The notes beneath the pieces are model-generated. The model ran no database searches, was not told where the DNA came from, and was given only the letters and a program-made list of their open reading frames with translations. Positions 10,715-19,511 of a stretch of 46,005 nucleotides of DNA are shown in pieces. The DNA is from Pseudobutyrivibrio sp. (GTDB lineage: Bacteria > Bacillota > Clostridia > Lachnospirales > Lachnospiraceae). The DNA is taken from NCBI GenBank assembly GCA_024693775.1, contig JAILKL010000055.1:1-46005 (forward strand), read 5' to 3'. The translations under genes and the position numbers were made by a program. Each line of letters begins with the position of its first letter. Position 1 is the stretch's first letter.

Positions 10715-11626
10715 GTGACAAAATATGTAGTAAAAAGAGTTTTACTGGCGTTTGCTACAGTAATAATCATTAGCTTGATTACATTCTTTGCCATGAATGC
10801 CATCCCAGGTGGACCATTCAACAAAGAAAAAGCAGTTAGCCCAGCAGTTATTGCTCAATTGGAGGCACGTTACAACTTAGACAAGCCACTTTGGGAGCAG
10901 TACATCATTTATGTAAAAAATATTGCACACGGAGATTTTGGTGTTTCTCTTAAAAATGGACGTGAAATAAAAGATATTTTTGCCGAGAGTTTTCCAATAT
11001 CTGCAAAGATTGGTTTACTTGCATCTGTAATAGCTATTGCGGCAGGTCTTGTACTTGGTTCAATAGCAGCACTTATGAGAAATAAATGGCCAGATAGAGT
11101 AATTATTTTCTTCATAACAATAATTACCTCAATGCCATCATTCGTAGTGGCAACATTGTTATTGTATTTCTTCTGTATGAAGCTTGGATGGTTTTCAGCA
11201 TTCTCTGCAGGTGAAAATATGACAGTGTTACCTGTAATTGCTCTTTCACTTTCTCCTATGGCATACATTACTCGACTTACTAAGACTTCAATGCTTGATG
11301 CTTTGGGACAGGATTACATTCGTACAGCAAAGGCAAAGGGTGTTTCTTCTAGAAAAGTAATCTTTGTACATGGACTTAGAAACGCACTTATACCAGTAAT
11401 TACTTATGTTGGACCAATGATTGCTAGTATCCTTACAGGATCAATGGTTGTAGAGGCAATCTTCAATCTTGGTGGTTTAGGTTCAAAGTTTGTTATGGCT
11501 ATTACAAACCGTGATTATACACTGATTATGGCTACTACAATTTTCCTTGCAACAATCATGGTTATCGCAAACCTTATTACAGATATTGTTTATAAGGTAG
11601 TTGATCCACGTATTAAGCTTGACTAA
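10715..11626 (+). CDS. oppB: Oligopeptide ABC transporter permease (OppB type)
   Basis: First permease of a dipeptide/oligopeptide importer. The 303-residue protein has an N-terminal membrane segment (about 9-30), the periplasmic-face loop with NLDKPLWEQYI typical of OppB/DppB, five further membrane segments, and the cytoplasmic EAA-type loop DYIRTAKAKGVSSRKV that contacts the ATPases. The start is GTG at 10715, ten bases after a strong AAAGGAG; the TTG upstream is followed by a stop. It leads a five-gene set encoding two permeases, two ATPases and a binding lipoprotein, all on the same strand. Confidence 0.95.
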   Translation: MTKYVVKRVLLAFATVIIISLITFFAMNAIPGGPFNKEKAVSPAVIAQLEARYNLDKPLWEQYIIYVKNIAHGDFGVSLKNGREIKDIFAESFPISAKIGLLASVIAIAAGLVLGSIAALMRNKWPDRVIIFFITIITSMPSFVVATLLLYFFCMKLGWFSAFSAGENMTVLPVIALSLSPMAYITRLTKTSMLDALGQDYIRTAKAKGVSSRKVIFVHGLRNALIPVITYVGPMIASILTGSMVVEAIFNLGGLGSKFVMAITNRDYTLIMATTIFLATIMVIANLITDIVYKVVDPRIKLD

Positions 11627-11652
11627 GAATCAATTGAAAAGGAGTTTATTTG

Positions 11653-12711
11653 ATGAAGGACAATTTTAAGAAGGCGCCATTTTCTGCACAGATTGACCTT
11701 AGCAAGTTTTCTATGCAGGATTTTGAAAAGGCTACAGACGAAGAAAAAAAGCAGCAGGATGTTATGGGCGAGTCTACTACATTCTTCAAGGATGGAATGA
11801 GAAGACTCCGTAAAAATCCACTTGCTATGCTTTCAATAGTAATTTTAGTTTTATTAATCCTTGTTATTTTAATTGCACCACATGTAATTCCTTATGGATA
11901 CGCTGATATCGTAAAGGGTTCAGCTAATCTTCATCCAATGGAATACAGCATGCAGGAGCAGCAGGCAATAGCAAAAGGCGAGTCAGTTTTCCCACATTTA
12001 TTTGGAACAGATTCACTTGGTAGAGATTATTTTATCCGTGTAGTTTATGGAGCAAGAGTTTCACTTAGTGTTGGTATCTTCGCTTCTATCCTTGTTCTTA
12101 TTATAGGTATGGTTTACGGTTCTATTTCAGGATATCTTGGTGGACGAGTTGACCTTGTTATGATGAGAATTGTGGATATCATCTATTCACTACCAGATAT
12201 GTTGTTGATAATCTTACTTGCCGTAGTTTTAAACGAAACATTAAGCCCATTAATAAAAGGTACAGTTCTTGCAAAGCTTGGAACTAATATGATTGCCTTG
12301 TTTATTGTATTCGGTATTTTATATTGGGTTGGTATGGCCCGACTTATCAGAGGTCAGATTCTTACAATTAAGCAGAATGAATATGTACTTGCTGCTAAAT
12401 GTATTGGTACATCTACATCAAGAACAATCATTAAGCACATTTTACCTAACTGCTTATCAGTAATTATCATTACTACTGCCCTACAGATTCCATCAGCTAT
12501 CTTTACAGAGAGCTACCTTTCATTCGTAGGACTAGGTGTTTCTGCTCCAATGCCATCTTTAGGTTCCCTTGCAAACGAAGCAAGAGCCGGTATGATGACA
12601 TATCCAGAAAGACTTTTGTTCCCAGCATTTGCAATTTGCTTAATTGTACTTGCATTAAACTTACTTGGCGATGGTCTCCGCGACGCATTCGATCCAAAGT
12701 TGTCTAGATAA
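11653..12711 (+). CDS. oppC: Oligopeptide ABC transporter permease (OppC type)
   Basis: Second permease, about 352 residues. It has the long cytoplasmic N-terminal extension typical of OppC, the RLRKNPLAMLS entry into the first membrane helix, the FGTDSLGRDYFIRVVYGARV segment diagnostic of OppC/DppC, and the EAA loop QNEYVLAAKCIGTSTSRT. ATG at 11653 is eight bases after AAAAGGAG; a TTG one codon earlier is too close to the RBS to be preferred. It pairs with OppB in the membrane. Confidence 0.95.
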   Translation: MKDNFKKAPFSAQIDLSKFSMQDFEKATDEEKKQQDVMGESTTFFKDGMRRLRKNPLAMLSIVILVLLILVILIAPHVIPYGYADIVKGSANLHPMEYSMQEQQAIAKGESVFPHLFGTDSLGRDYFIRVVYGARVSLSVGIFASILVLIIGMVYGSISGYLGGRVDLVMMRIVDIIYSLPDMLLIILLAVVLNETLSPLIKGTVLAKLGTNMIALFIVFGILYWVGMARLIRGQILTIKQNEYVLAAKCIGTSTSRTIIKHILPNCLSVIIITTALQIPSAIFTESYLSFVGLGVSAPMPSLGSLANEARAGMMTYPERLLFPAFAICLIVLALNLLGDGLRDAFDPKLSR

Positions 12712-12724
12712 GAGGTGAAATTAG

Positions 12725-13729
12725 ATGGAAGATTATAAGTACATATTAGAGTTACAGGATCTACATACCACCTTTACAACAGACAATGGTGAGGTATGTG
12801 CTGTAAATGGAGTTAATTTTACACTTGAGCCAGGAAAAACACTTGGTATTGTAGGTGAGTCTGGTTCAGGAAAGTCAGTTACTGCATATTCTATTATGCA
12901 GATTCTTGCTGACAATGGTCGTATTTCTGACGGTAAGGTTTTATATAAAGGCGAAAATATTGTTGGATGGAATAACAAGCAGATGTCTACATTCAGAGGT
13001 AGATGTGTTTCAATCATTTTCCAGGATCCAATGACTTCTTTAAATCCTGTTTTTTCAATTGGCTATCAGTTAAAGGAGGCAATCCTTCTTCATACAGATA
13101 AAAACAAGGAGCAGGCTACAGAGAGAGCTAAAGAGCTTCTTACACTTGTAGGAATCAATGAGCCAGAAAAGAGATTAAAGCAGTATCCACATGAGCTTTC
13201 TGGTGGTATGAGACAGCGTGTAATGATTGCTATGGCACTTGCATGCGAGCCAGATATTCTTATTGCTGATGAGCCTACAACAGCTCTTGATGTTACTATC
13301 CAGGCACAGATTCTTGAGCTTATGCAGGAGCTTCAGAAAAAGCTTGGAATGGCTATTATCATGGTTACACATGACCTTGGTGTTATTGCATCAATGTGTG
13401 ATGAAATCATTGTTATGTATGGTGGACGTGTTTGTGAAAGAGGTACAGCAGATGATATCTTCTACTCTCCTTCTCATGAATACACAAAGGGATTACTTCG
13501 TTCTATTCCTACAAAAGCAAACAATAACGAAAGATTAGTGCCAATCGGCGGTACTCCAATCAACCTTTTAAATATGCCAGAAGGTTGTGCATTCTGCCCT
13601 CGTTGTGATGAGGCAATGAAAATTTGTCTTCACGAAAAGCCAGAAGAAATCAGAGTTGGTGAATCACATTTGGCAGCTTGTTGGATGAATATTAAGAACA
13701 TGAAGCAGGAGGAAGTAGTAAATGAGTAG
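12725..13729 (+). CDS. oppD: Oligopeptide ABC transporter ATPase (OppD type)
   Basis: First nucleotide-binding subunit, 334 residues. It shows Walker [10 protein letters not shown]-loop [12 protein letters not shown], signature LSGGMRQRV, Walker [13 protein letters not shown] and the switch His in MVTHDLGV. The C-terminal oligopeptide-transporter extension carries the cysteine-rich segment [14 protein letters not shown] and a final CW, a region that can bind an iron-sulphur cluster in some family members. It overlaps oppF by 8 bases. Confidence 0.96.
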   Translation: MEDYKYILELQDLHTTFTTDNGEVCAVNGVNFTLEPGKTLGIVGESGSGKSVTAYSIMQILADNGRISDGKVLYKGENIVGWNNKQMSTFRGRCVSIIFQDPMTSLNPVFSIGYQLKEAILLHTDKNKEQATERAKELLTLVGINEPEKRLKQYPHELSGGMRQRVMIAMALACEPDILIADEPTTALDVTIQAQILELMQELQKKLGMAIIMVTHDLGVIASMCDEIIVMYGGRVCERGTADDIFYSPSHEYTKGLLRSIPTKANNNERLVPIGGTPINLLNMPEGCAFCPRCDEAMKICLHEKPEEIRVGESHLAACWMNIKNMKQEEVVNE

Positions 13730-14699
13730 CGAGAATATTTTAGAAGTAAGCCACTTAAAGCAGTACTTCCCAGTAAAAAATGGATTTAAGACAGTTCCAC
13801 TTAAGGCTGTTGATGATATTTCATTTTCTATCAAGCCAGGTGAGACACTTGGTCTTGTAGGTGAGTCTGGTTGTGGTAAGACAACTGTAGGACGTACACT
13901 TTTACGTTTATACCAGCCAACAGCTGGACGTATTGTTTTTGACGGTGACGTTCTTTTTGATAGCGAGCAAAAAATTGACAAAAAGATGCAGCCATACAGA
14001 AAGCAGATGCAGATGGTATTTCAGGATCCATACTCTTCTTTAAATCCACGTATGACTGTAGAAGATATTATTGGTGAACCACTGGATGTACATAAGCTTT
14101 ACTCATCAAAGGGTGAGCGCCATGACAAGATTATGGAGCTTATGGAAACAGTAGGACTTAACGCAGAGCATGCTACACGATATGCACACGAGTTCTCAGG
14201 CGGACAGCGTCAGAGAATTGGTATTGCAAGAGCTCTCGCAGTAGATCCAAAATTCATCGTCTGTGATGAACCTGTATCAGCCCTTGATGTTTCAATCCAG
14301 GCACAGGTTGTTAACATGTTTGAGGATTTACAGAAGGAAAGAGGTCTTTCTTATCTGTTTATCGCTCATGATTTATTGGTTGTTCAGCATATTTCAGATC
14401 GAATTGCAGTTATGTACTTAGGTCATATGATGGAAATTGCTGATGCAGTTGAACTTATGGATAATCCAATTCATCCATATACACAGTCTCTTCTTTCAGC
14501 TGTACCAATTCCTGATCCAAATACAGCTAGAAAGAGCCAGAGAATTATCTTAGAGGGTGATGTTCCAAGTCCTCTTAAGATGCCTAGCGGATGTCCTTTC
14601 AGAACAAGATGTCGCTATGCTACAGAACAGTGTGCATGTGAGATGCCTCCATTTACTGACAGAGGCAATGGTCACATGGTTGCATGTTGGAACAAATAG
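13722..14699 (+). CDS. oppF: Oligopeptide ABC transporter ATPase (OppF type)
   Basis: Second nucleotide-binding subunit, 325 residues, forming the heterodimer with OppD. It has Walker [11 protein letters not shown]-loop [12 protein letters not shown], signature [15 protein letters not shown], Walker [13 protein letters not shown], switch His in FIAHDLLV, and the C-terminal extension with [23 protein letters not shown] lies within the end of oppD. The RIGIARALA form of the signature is typical of OppF rather than OppD. Confidence 0.96.
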   Translation: MSSENILEVSHLKQYFPVKNGFKTVPLKAVDDISFSIKPGETLGLVGESGCGKTTVGRTLLRLYQPTAGRIVFDGDVLFDSEQKIDKKMQPYRKQMQMVFQDPYSSLNPRMTVEDIIGEPLDVHKLYSSKGERHDKIMELMETVGLNAEHATRYAHEFSGGQRQRIGIARALAVDPKFIVCDEPVSALDVSIQAQVVNMFEDLQKERGLSYLFIAHDLLVVQHISDRIAVMYLGHMMEIADAVELMDNPIHPYTQSLLSAVPIPDPNTARKSQRIILEGDVPSPLKMPSGCPFRTRCRYATEQCACEMPPFTDRGNGHMVACWNK

Positions 14700-14720
14700 A
14701 ATGTGTTTTTATATGGTTTT

Positions 14721-14737
14721 AACTTCTAAAAGAAGTT
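14721..14737 (+). other. small hairpin between oppF and oppA
   Basis: AACTTC-TAAAA-GAAGTT (6-bp stem) lies in the 70-bp gap before oppA and has no U-tract. In many opp operons the binding protein is made in excess through RNA processing or stabilisation at this junction; that role here is inference. Confidence 0.4.
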
Positions 14738-14769
14738 GAAATAGAGATTAAAAATATAGGAGGGATAGT

Positions 14770-16500
14770 ATGAAGAAGAAATTAGTCTCTTTAGTTCTCG
14801 TAGCCTCAATGGCACTTGGACTCGTTGCTTGCGGTAAATCTGCAACAGATACTAGCTCAAACGCTGGTACTGGTTCAGAAGCTCCTGCAGTAGAAACAAC
14901 AAAGGAAGACAAGACTACACTTAATATCTGGATGTCTAGTGAGCCAGCTCACATTGATCCAGCTCTTAACTCATCAGTTGATGGTGGATGTCTTGCAGTT
15001 AACTCATTTGAAGGTTTAATGCGTTATGCAGCTGATGGTTCTTTAGAGCCAGCTTGCGCAGAGAGCTATGAGGTATCAGAGGATGGACTTACTTATACAT
15101 TCACAATGCGTGATGGTCTTAAGTGGTCAAATGGAGAATCTCTTGATGCTTCAGATTTTGTTTACTCTTGGAAGCGTGCTGCTTCTCCAGAGGTTGCAGC
15201 TGATTATAGCTACCTTGCAGAAATTTTCCCAAGCTTTACTTATGAAACAGGACTTGGCGATGAGGATGTTGTAGCATCTGAGGATGGAAAGACTCTTACA
15301 GTACATCTTAAGAGTGTATGCCCATACTTCTTAGATCTTTGCGCATTCCCATTCTTCTTCCCAGTAAACGAAGAAGCTGTTGAGGCTTCTAAGTCAGCTG
15401 ATGATCCAGTTGGTTCATGGGCTAACGATGCTGGAGAAAACTTTGTATGTAACGGTGCTTACGTTCTTTCATCATGGAATCACGATTCAGATATGACTTA
15501 CACAAAGAACGATAACTACTGGGATGCTGATTCAGTATCAGTTACTACACTTAACGTAATGCTTACAGCAGAAAACACAGTTGCTTATACAGCATATCAG
15601 ACAGGTGATCTTGATTTCATCGATGATATTCCTGTAGCTGAGATTCCTACAGCTATGCAGAGCAGTGAGTTTAACATTCTTGACAACTTAGGTACATACT
15701 ACTTCAGCTTTAACTACAACTCTGATCTTTATGATTCACTTGGTCTTAACGAGGAGGATGCTAAGGTATTCCGTCATGCTATCGCTCTTTTAATTGACCG
15801 TCAGTACATCTGTGACACAATTGGTCAAACTGGCCAGGTTCCAGCTTCTACATTCATTCCAGCTGGTTGTGTAGACGGTAATGGTGGTGAGTTCAAGAAC
15901 ACAGACTACTATTCAATAGATGATTATGAGGCAAACGTAACAGAGGCAAAGAGCCTTCTTGAGTCAATCGGATTATTCGATACAGCTACAGATGCTCTTA
16001 CACAGGATGTTTCATTCACATACCTTACAAACAACGTTGAGGGTAATGTAAAGATTGGTGAAGCAATCCAGGCAGATCTTGCTGCAGTAGGCATCAACAT
16101 GTCTATTGATCAGGAAGAGTGGAATGTATTCCAGGAGACACGTAAGGCTGGTAACTATGATGTTGCTAGAGAAGGTTGGATCATGGATTACAACGATCCT
16201 GTAAACATGCTTGAAATGTACACAACAGAGTCTGGTAACAACAACCCACAGTTTGGTAAGGATTCAAGCAAGTCACTTGATTGGGCTAAGTATGATGAGA
16301 TGATTGACAATATCCGTACAGAGGCAGACCTTGCTAAGCGTGCAGAACTCATGCACGAGGCAGAGGATTACCTTATGGATACATGGTGCATCATTCCTCT
16401 TTACTACTACAATGATCCATACATGATCAAGGGTTACGTTGATGGTGTTTATGGTACTGTAGAGGGTATGAAGTACTTCTATCACGCTACAATTAAGTAA
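14770..16500 (+). CDS. oppA: Oligopeptide-binding lipoprotein (OppA type)
   Basis: The substrate-binding component is tethered outside the membrane. The 576-residue precursor starts with a classical lipoprotein signal: MKKK, a hydrophobic core, and lipobox LVAC with Cys21 as the lipidation site, followed by a Ser/Thr-rich linker (about 22-45). The mature part is an SBP_bac_5 fold, with PAHIDPALNSS near its start and SYEVSEDGLTYTFTMRDGLK, the hallmark of the family. A strong RBS (AGGAGGG) precedes it. Placement last in the operon, after its own intergenic hairpin, fits higher expression than the membrane parts. A terminator follows. Confidence 0.96.
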   Translation: MKKKLVSLVLVASMALGLVACGKSATDTSSNAGTGSEAPAVETTKEDKTTLNIWMSSEPAHIDPALNSSVDGGCLAVNSFEGLMRYAADGSLEPACAESYEVSEDGLTYTFTMRDGLKWSNGESLDASDFVYSWKRAASPEVAADYSYLAEIFPSFTYETGLGDEDVVASEDGKTLTVHLKSVCPYFLDLCAFPFFFPVNEEAVEASKSADDPVGSWANDAGENFVCNGAYVLSSWNHDSDMTYTKNDNYWDADSVSVTTLNVMLTAENTVAYTAYQTGDLDFIDDIPVAEIPTAMQSSEFNILDNLGTYYFSFNYNSDLYDSLGLNEEDAKVFRHAIALLIDRQYICDTIGQTGQVPASTFIPAGCVDGNGGEFKNTDYYSIDDYEANVTEAKSLLESIGLFDTATDALTQDVSFTYLTNNVEGNVKIGEAIQADLAAVGINMSIDQEEWNVFQETRKAGNYDVAREGWIMDYNDPVNMLEMYTTESGNNNPQFGKDSSKSLDWAKYDEMIDNIRTEADLAKRAELMHEAEDYLMDTWCIIPLYYYNDPYMIKGYVDGVYGTVEGMKYFYHATIK

Positions 16501-16533
16501 TAATTTTTAGACTAAATTCAGTGGAACTTATCA

Positions 16534-16568
16534 TTGGGAGAAGTCGTAAAAGCTTCTCCCAATTTTTT
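16534..16568 (+). terminator. intrinsic terminator after oppA
   Basis: A perfect 10-bp stem TTGGGAGAAG/CTTCTCCCAA with a 9-nt loop is followed by TTTTTT. Confidence 0.92.
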
Positions 16569-16591
16569 CTAGAAAAAAGGGGAAAAACTGG

Positions 16592-16620
16592 TTGACAATG
16601 GTCCGTTACTCTAGTAGAAT
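16592..16620 (+). promoter_or_regulatory. promoter of the tRNA-Ser/tRNA-Cys unit
   Basis: Perfect TTGACA (16592-16597), 17-bp spacer and TAGAAT (16615-16620), about 40 bp before the first tRNA. The hexamers and spacing are identical to the SRP RNA promoter at 34290-34318, so this looks like the stable-RNA promoter class of the organism. Confidence 0.85.
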
Positions 16621-16661
16621 AACACTTGCGTCGAACAGAATAAGTAAATTACCTACAACTT

Positions 16662-16749
16662 GGAGAAGTACTCAAGAGGCCGAAGAGGCGCCCCTGCTAA
16701 GGGTGTAGGTCGGGCAACCGGCGCGAGGGTTCAAATCCCTCCTTCTCCG
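16662..16749 (+). tRNA. tRNA-Ser (GCU anticodon)
   Basis: Reads serine codons AGC/AGU. The acceptor stem GGAGAAG pairs with CTTCTCC (16742-16748), discriminator G. The anticodon loop CTGCTAA sits on a CCC/GGG-type stem, the long class II variable arm is centred on GTCGGGCAACCGGC, and the T arm is GAGGG-TTCAAAT-CCCTC. CCA is not encoded. Confidence 0.97.
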
Positions 16750-16764
16750 TTTTACTTTATATAT

Positions 16765-16835
16765 GGTGCCATAGCCAAGTGGTAAGGCAAAGGTCTGCAA
16801 CACCTCTATCACCAGTTCAAATCTGGTTGGCACCT
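16765..16835 (+). tRNA. tRNA-Cys (GCA anticodon)
   Basis: 71 nt. The acceptor GGTGCCA pairs with TGGCACC and the discriminator is U, as expected for Cys. The anticodon loop is CTGCAAC and the T arm ACCAG-TTCAAAT-CTGGT. Two details are unusual: position 38 is C rather than A, and the 27-43 pair at the end of the anticodon stem is A-C. CCA is not encoded. Confidence 0.95.
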
Positions 16836-16841
16836 CTTAAC

Positions 16842-16876
16842 ATCCCTCGACCCTAGAAATGGGGGCGAGGGATTTT
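16842..16876 (+). terminator. intrinsic terminator of the tRNA unit
   Basis: ATCCCTCG pairs with CGAGGGAT (8 bp), and the inner CCC can extend onto GGG after a bulge. TTTT follows. It closes the tRNA transcript just before tyrS. Confidence 0.8.
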
Positions 16877-16927
16877 GTTATATTTAGACAAATACTAACT
16901 ATCAAAATACTGTAAGGAGGAAATGCA

Positions 16928-18148
16928 ATGACAATTTATGACGAGTTAGTAGCTCGTGGCCTGATAGCCCAGGTAACGAACGAAGAAGAAATTAAAAAAT
17001 TAATTAATGAGGGCAAGGCAACTTTCTATATCGGCTTTGATTGTACTGCAGACAGCCTTACAGCCGGTCACTTTATGGCTCTCACACTTATGAAGAGACT
17101 TCAGATGGCTGGAAACAAGCCTATAGCACTTATCGGTGGCGGTACTACTATGATTGGTGATCCATCAGGCCGTACTGATATGAGAAAGATGCTTACTAGA
17201 GAGGATATCGATCACAACGCAGCTTGCTTCAAAAAGCAGATGGAGCGTTTCATTGATTTCTCAGACGGAAAGGCTCTTATGCTTAACAACGCTGATTGGT
17301 TACTTGACCTCAACTATGTAGAGCTTCTTAGAGAAGTAGGTGCATGTTTCTCAGTAAACAACATGCTTCGTGCAGAGTGCTACAAGCAGCGTATGGAAAA
17401 GGGACTTTCATTCCTTGAGTTCAACTACATGATTATGCAGTCTTATGACTTCTATCACATGTTCCAGGAATATGATTGTAATCTTGAGTTTGGTGGAGAC
17501 GATCAGTGGTCAAACATGCTTGGTGGTACAGAGCTTATCAGACGTAAGCTTGGCAAGGACGCACACGCAATGACTATTACTCTTCTCACTGATTCACAGG
17601 GTAAAAAGATGGGTAAAACAGCTGGAAACGCTGTATGGCTTGATGCAAACAAGACTTCACCATTTGATTTCTACCAGTACTGGAGAAATGTTGGTGATGC
17701 TGATGTATTAAAGTGCATCCGTATGCTTACATTTATTCCTATTGAAGAAATCGAAAAGATGAACAGCTGGGAAGGTGCTCAGCTTAACGAAGCAAAGGAT
17801 ATCTTAGCTTATGAGCTTACTCAGATGGTACATGGTATTGAGGAGGCTGATAAAGCTCGCGAGGCTTCAAAGGCACTTTTCGCAGGTGGCGCAAACTCTG
17901 ATAATATTCCTACAGCTCAGCTTAAGGATGAGGATTTCAAGGATGGAAAGGTAGATATCCTTCAGATTCTTGTATCTGCAGGACTTACAGCTAGCCGTGC
18001 AGAGGCTCGTCGTGCAGTACAGCAGGGTGGTGTTTCAGTTAACGGAGAAAAGGTTGCTGATCCATTTACATCATATGAAAAATCAGCATTTTCAGAGGAG
18101 TTCCTTCTTAAAAAAGGAAAGAAGTCATTCTGTAAAATTACAGTTTAA
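16928..18148 (+). CDS. tyrS: Tyrosyl-tRNA synthetase
   Basis: Charges tRNA-Tyr. The 406-residue class I synthetase has the HIGH-type motif within DCTADSLTAGHF, the tyrosine/GGDDQWSNMLGG pocket segment, the KMSKS-type KMGKT, and a C-terminal S4 tRNA-binding domain with LTASRAEARRAVQQGGVSVN. RBS AAGGAGG precedes the ATG. Unlike many Firmicute tyrS genes there is no room for a T-box leader: the tRNA terminator ends about 50 bases upstream. The PAP2 gene follows by 14 bases and is probably co-transcribed. Confidence 0.98.
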   Translation: MTIYDELVARGLIAQVTNEEEIKKLINEGKATFYIGFDCTADSLTAGHFMALTLMKRLQMAGNKPIALIGGGTTMIGDPSGRTDMRKMLTREDIDHNAACFKKQMERFIDFSDGKALMLNNADWLLDLNYVELLREVGACFSVNNMLRAECYKQRMEKGLSFLEFNYMIMQSYDFYHMFQEYDCNLEFGGDDQWSNMLGGTELIRRKLGKDAHAMTITLLTDSQGKKMGKTAGNAVWLDANKTSPFDFYQYWRNVGDADVLKCIRMLTFIPIEEIEKMNSWEGAQLNEAKDILAYELTQMVHGIEEADKAREASKALFAGGANSDNIPTAQLKDEDFKDGKVDILQILVSAGLTASRAEARRAVQQGGVSVNGEKVADPFTSYEKSAFSEEFLLKKGKKSFCKITV

Positions 18149-18162
18149 TTAGGAGGATTTTA

Positions 18163-18732
18163 ATGGAAAACATAGGAAATGTATTCTACTTCGGTTGGGA
18201 GTTAGATTTACTTCATTGGTTCCAGAGTATCCATAATTCATTTTTAGATTTTATTATGCCAAAGATTACATTCCTTGGTGACAAGGGATGGTTTTGGATT
18301 GTACTTGCACTGGTAATGATGGTTTTAGTTAAGACTAGAAAGCTTGGTTTTCAGTCAGCTGTAGCCCTTGTTATTTCAGTATTTCTTTGCAATATTGTCT
18401 TAAAGCATGTATTTATGAGATGCAGACCATGTTGGCTAGAGCCTGATGTTCAGCTTCTTGTAGGAATACCTGATGATTATTCATTCCCATCAGGACACAC
18501 AAATGCAAGCTTTGCAGTTGCTACTGCTATTTTCACTCGCAATAAAAAGTGGGGAATTGCAGCATTAGTACTTGCAGTGCTCATTGGAATCAGTAGATTA
18601 TATGTATTCGTACATTGGCCAACTGATGTACTTGTAGGCATGCTTACAGGTATTTTTGGCGGTGTAATGAGTTTTTATATCATTAATTGGTTCTACAAAA
18701 AAGCTGGCTGGGAAGTTGACACAACAAAGTAA
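18163..18732 (+). CDS. PAP2-family membrane phosphatase
   Basis: A 189-residue integral membrane phosphatase. All three catalytic motifs of the PAP2 family are present: the KxxxxxxRP block as KHVFMRCRP, PSGH, and SRLYVFVHWPTD with the catalytic His. Several hydrophobic segments surround them, with the active site predicted on the outer face. Substrates in this family include undecaprenyl pyrophosphate and phosphatidic or phosphatidylglycerol phosphates; I cannot choose between them. It lies 14 bp after tyrS with its own RBS (AGGAGG), so co-transcription is likely although the functions are unrelated. Confidence 0.93.
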   Translation: MENIGNVFYFGWELDLLHWFQSIHNSFLDFIMPKITFLGDKGWFWIVLALVMMVLVKTRKLGFQSAVALVISVFLCNIVLKHVFMRCRPCWLEPDVQLLVGIPDDYSFPSGHTNASFAVATAIFTRNKKWGIAALVLAVLIGISRLYVFVHWPTDVLVGMLTGIFGGVMSFYIINWFYKKAGWEVDTTK

Positions 18733-18749
18733 TTTTAGTAAATTGTATA

Positions 18750-18830
18750 CATACTTCGTGAGGGAGTAGCAAGCGTATAGATATACGTTGTTTGTCAACA
18801 GACTCGGTTAAATATACCTGGCAAACATTA
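18750..18830 (+). promoter_or_regulatory. yybP-ykoY manganese riboswitch aptamer
   Basis: Upstream of mntP lies the conserved GGGAGTAGC block (18762-18770 region). It is followed by a CGTAT-AGAT-ATACG hairpin, then GTCAACA and CTGGCAA, with GTTTG (18790-18794) able to pair with CAAAC (18822-18826). This order matches the yybP-ykoY Mn2+-sensing family, which commonly controls mntP. A long intrinsic terminator follows at once. CGTGAG (18757-18762) can pair with CTCACG (18841-18846), which is inside the terminator's left arm; ligand-stabilised P1 would then block termination, giving an Mn-ON switch. Confidence 0.75.
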
Positions 18831-18837
18831 AATAGTG

Positions 18838-18879
18838 AGACTCACGTGTACGTTTTAGACGTGCACGTGAGTCTTTTTT
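18838..18879 (+). terminator. riboswitch expression-platform terminator
   Basis: A 16-bp stem (AGACTCACGTGTACGT against ACGTGCACGTGAGTCT, one G-U) with a 5-nt loop and a T6 tract lies between the aptamer and mntP. It sits 29 bases before the mntP start and must be bypassed for expression. Confidence 0.9.
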
Positions 18880-18908
18880 ATTACAAAAGACAAATAAAAG
18901 GAGTTTAT

Positions 18909-19499
18909 ATGGCAATACTGGACATATTTCTGTTTGGAGTAGGTCTATCAATGGATGCATTTGCTGTAGCTATCTGCAAAGGACTGGCAATGAGGCAGGT
19001 AAATAAAAAGCAAATGCTATTAATAGCGCTGTTCTTTGGTGGATTCCAAGCACTAATGCCCTTCTTGGGATTTTATTTGGGAAGTACATTTGCACACAAA
19101 ATACAAATGTATGACCACTGGATAGCATTTGTATTATTACTTTATATTGGTGGAAAAATGGTTATAGATGCAATCAAAGAGTGGAAAGATTGCGAATTTG
19201 TTGAGGAATTAGATCCGCCACTTGATTTAAAGGAGCTTACAATCCTTGCAATTGCCACAAGCATTGATGCGCTGGCTTGTGGAGTGACATTTTCATTTAT
19301 ACAAGACTTTAATATTTTCAGAGCAATAACAATTATAGGTATTACTACCTTTGTTATATCCGCCGCAGGCGTATATGCTGGAAATATATTTGGCTGCAAA
19401 TATAAATCAAAAGCACAATTAATAGGTGGAGCGATACTTATATTTTTAGGTGTAAAAATACTTTTAGAGCATTTATATGGAATAATTATAGGTTTTTAA
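18909..19499 (+). CDS. mntP: Manganese exporter MntP
   Basis: MntP pumps Mn2+ out of the cell. The 196-residue protein has six hydrophobic segments arranged as two repeats, each with its conserved acidic motif: SMDAFAVAICKGL in the first half and TSIDALACGVTFSFI in the second. I place the start at 18909, five bases after AAAAGGAG; an in-frame extension to 18792 would translate the riboswitch and terminator and is rejected. The manganese riboswitch upstream independently supports the function. Confidence 0.94.
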   Translation: MAILDIFLFGVGLSMDAFAVAICKGLAMRQVNKKQMLLIALFFGGFQALMPFLGFYLGSTFAHKIQMYDHWIAFVLLLYIGGKMVIDAIKEWKDCEFVEELDPPLDLKELTILAIATSIDALACGVTFSFIQDFNIFRAITIIGITTFVISAAGVYAGNIFGCKYKSKAQLIGGAILIFLGVKILLEHLYGIIIGF

Positions 19500-19511
19500 G
19501 AGGAGGAGAAA

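Noticed and set aside
16842-16927. T-box leader for tyrS
   Set aside because: Only about 50 bases separate the tRNA terminator from the tyrS start, with no T-box sequence or specifier stem; the hairpin is the tRNA terminator.
18792-18908. In-frame N-terminal extension of MntP
   Set aside because: It would translate the riboswitch and its terminator; the ATG at 18909 has a proper RBS and matches the family start.
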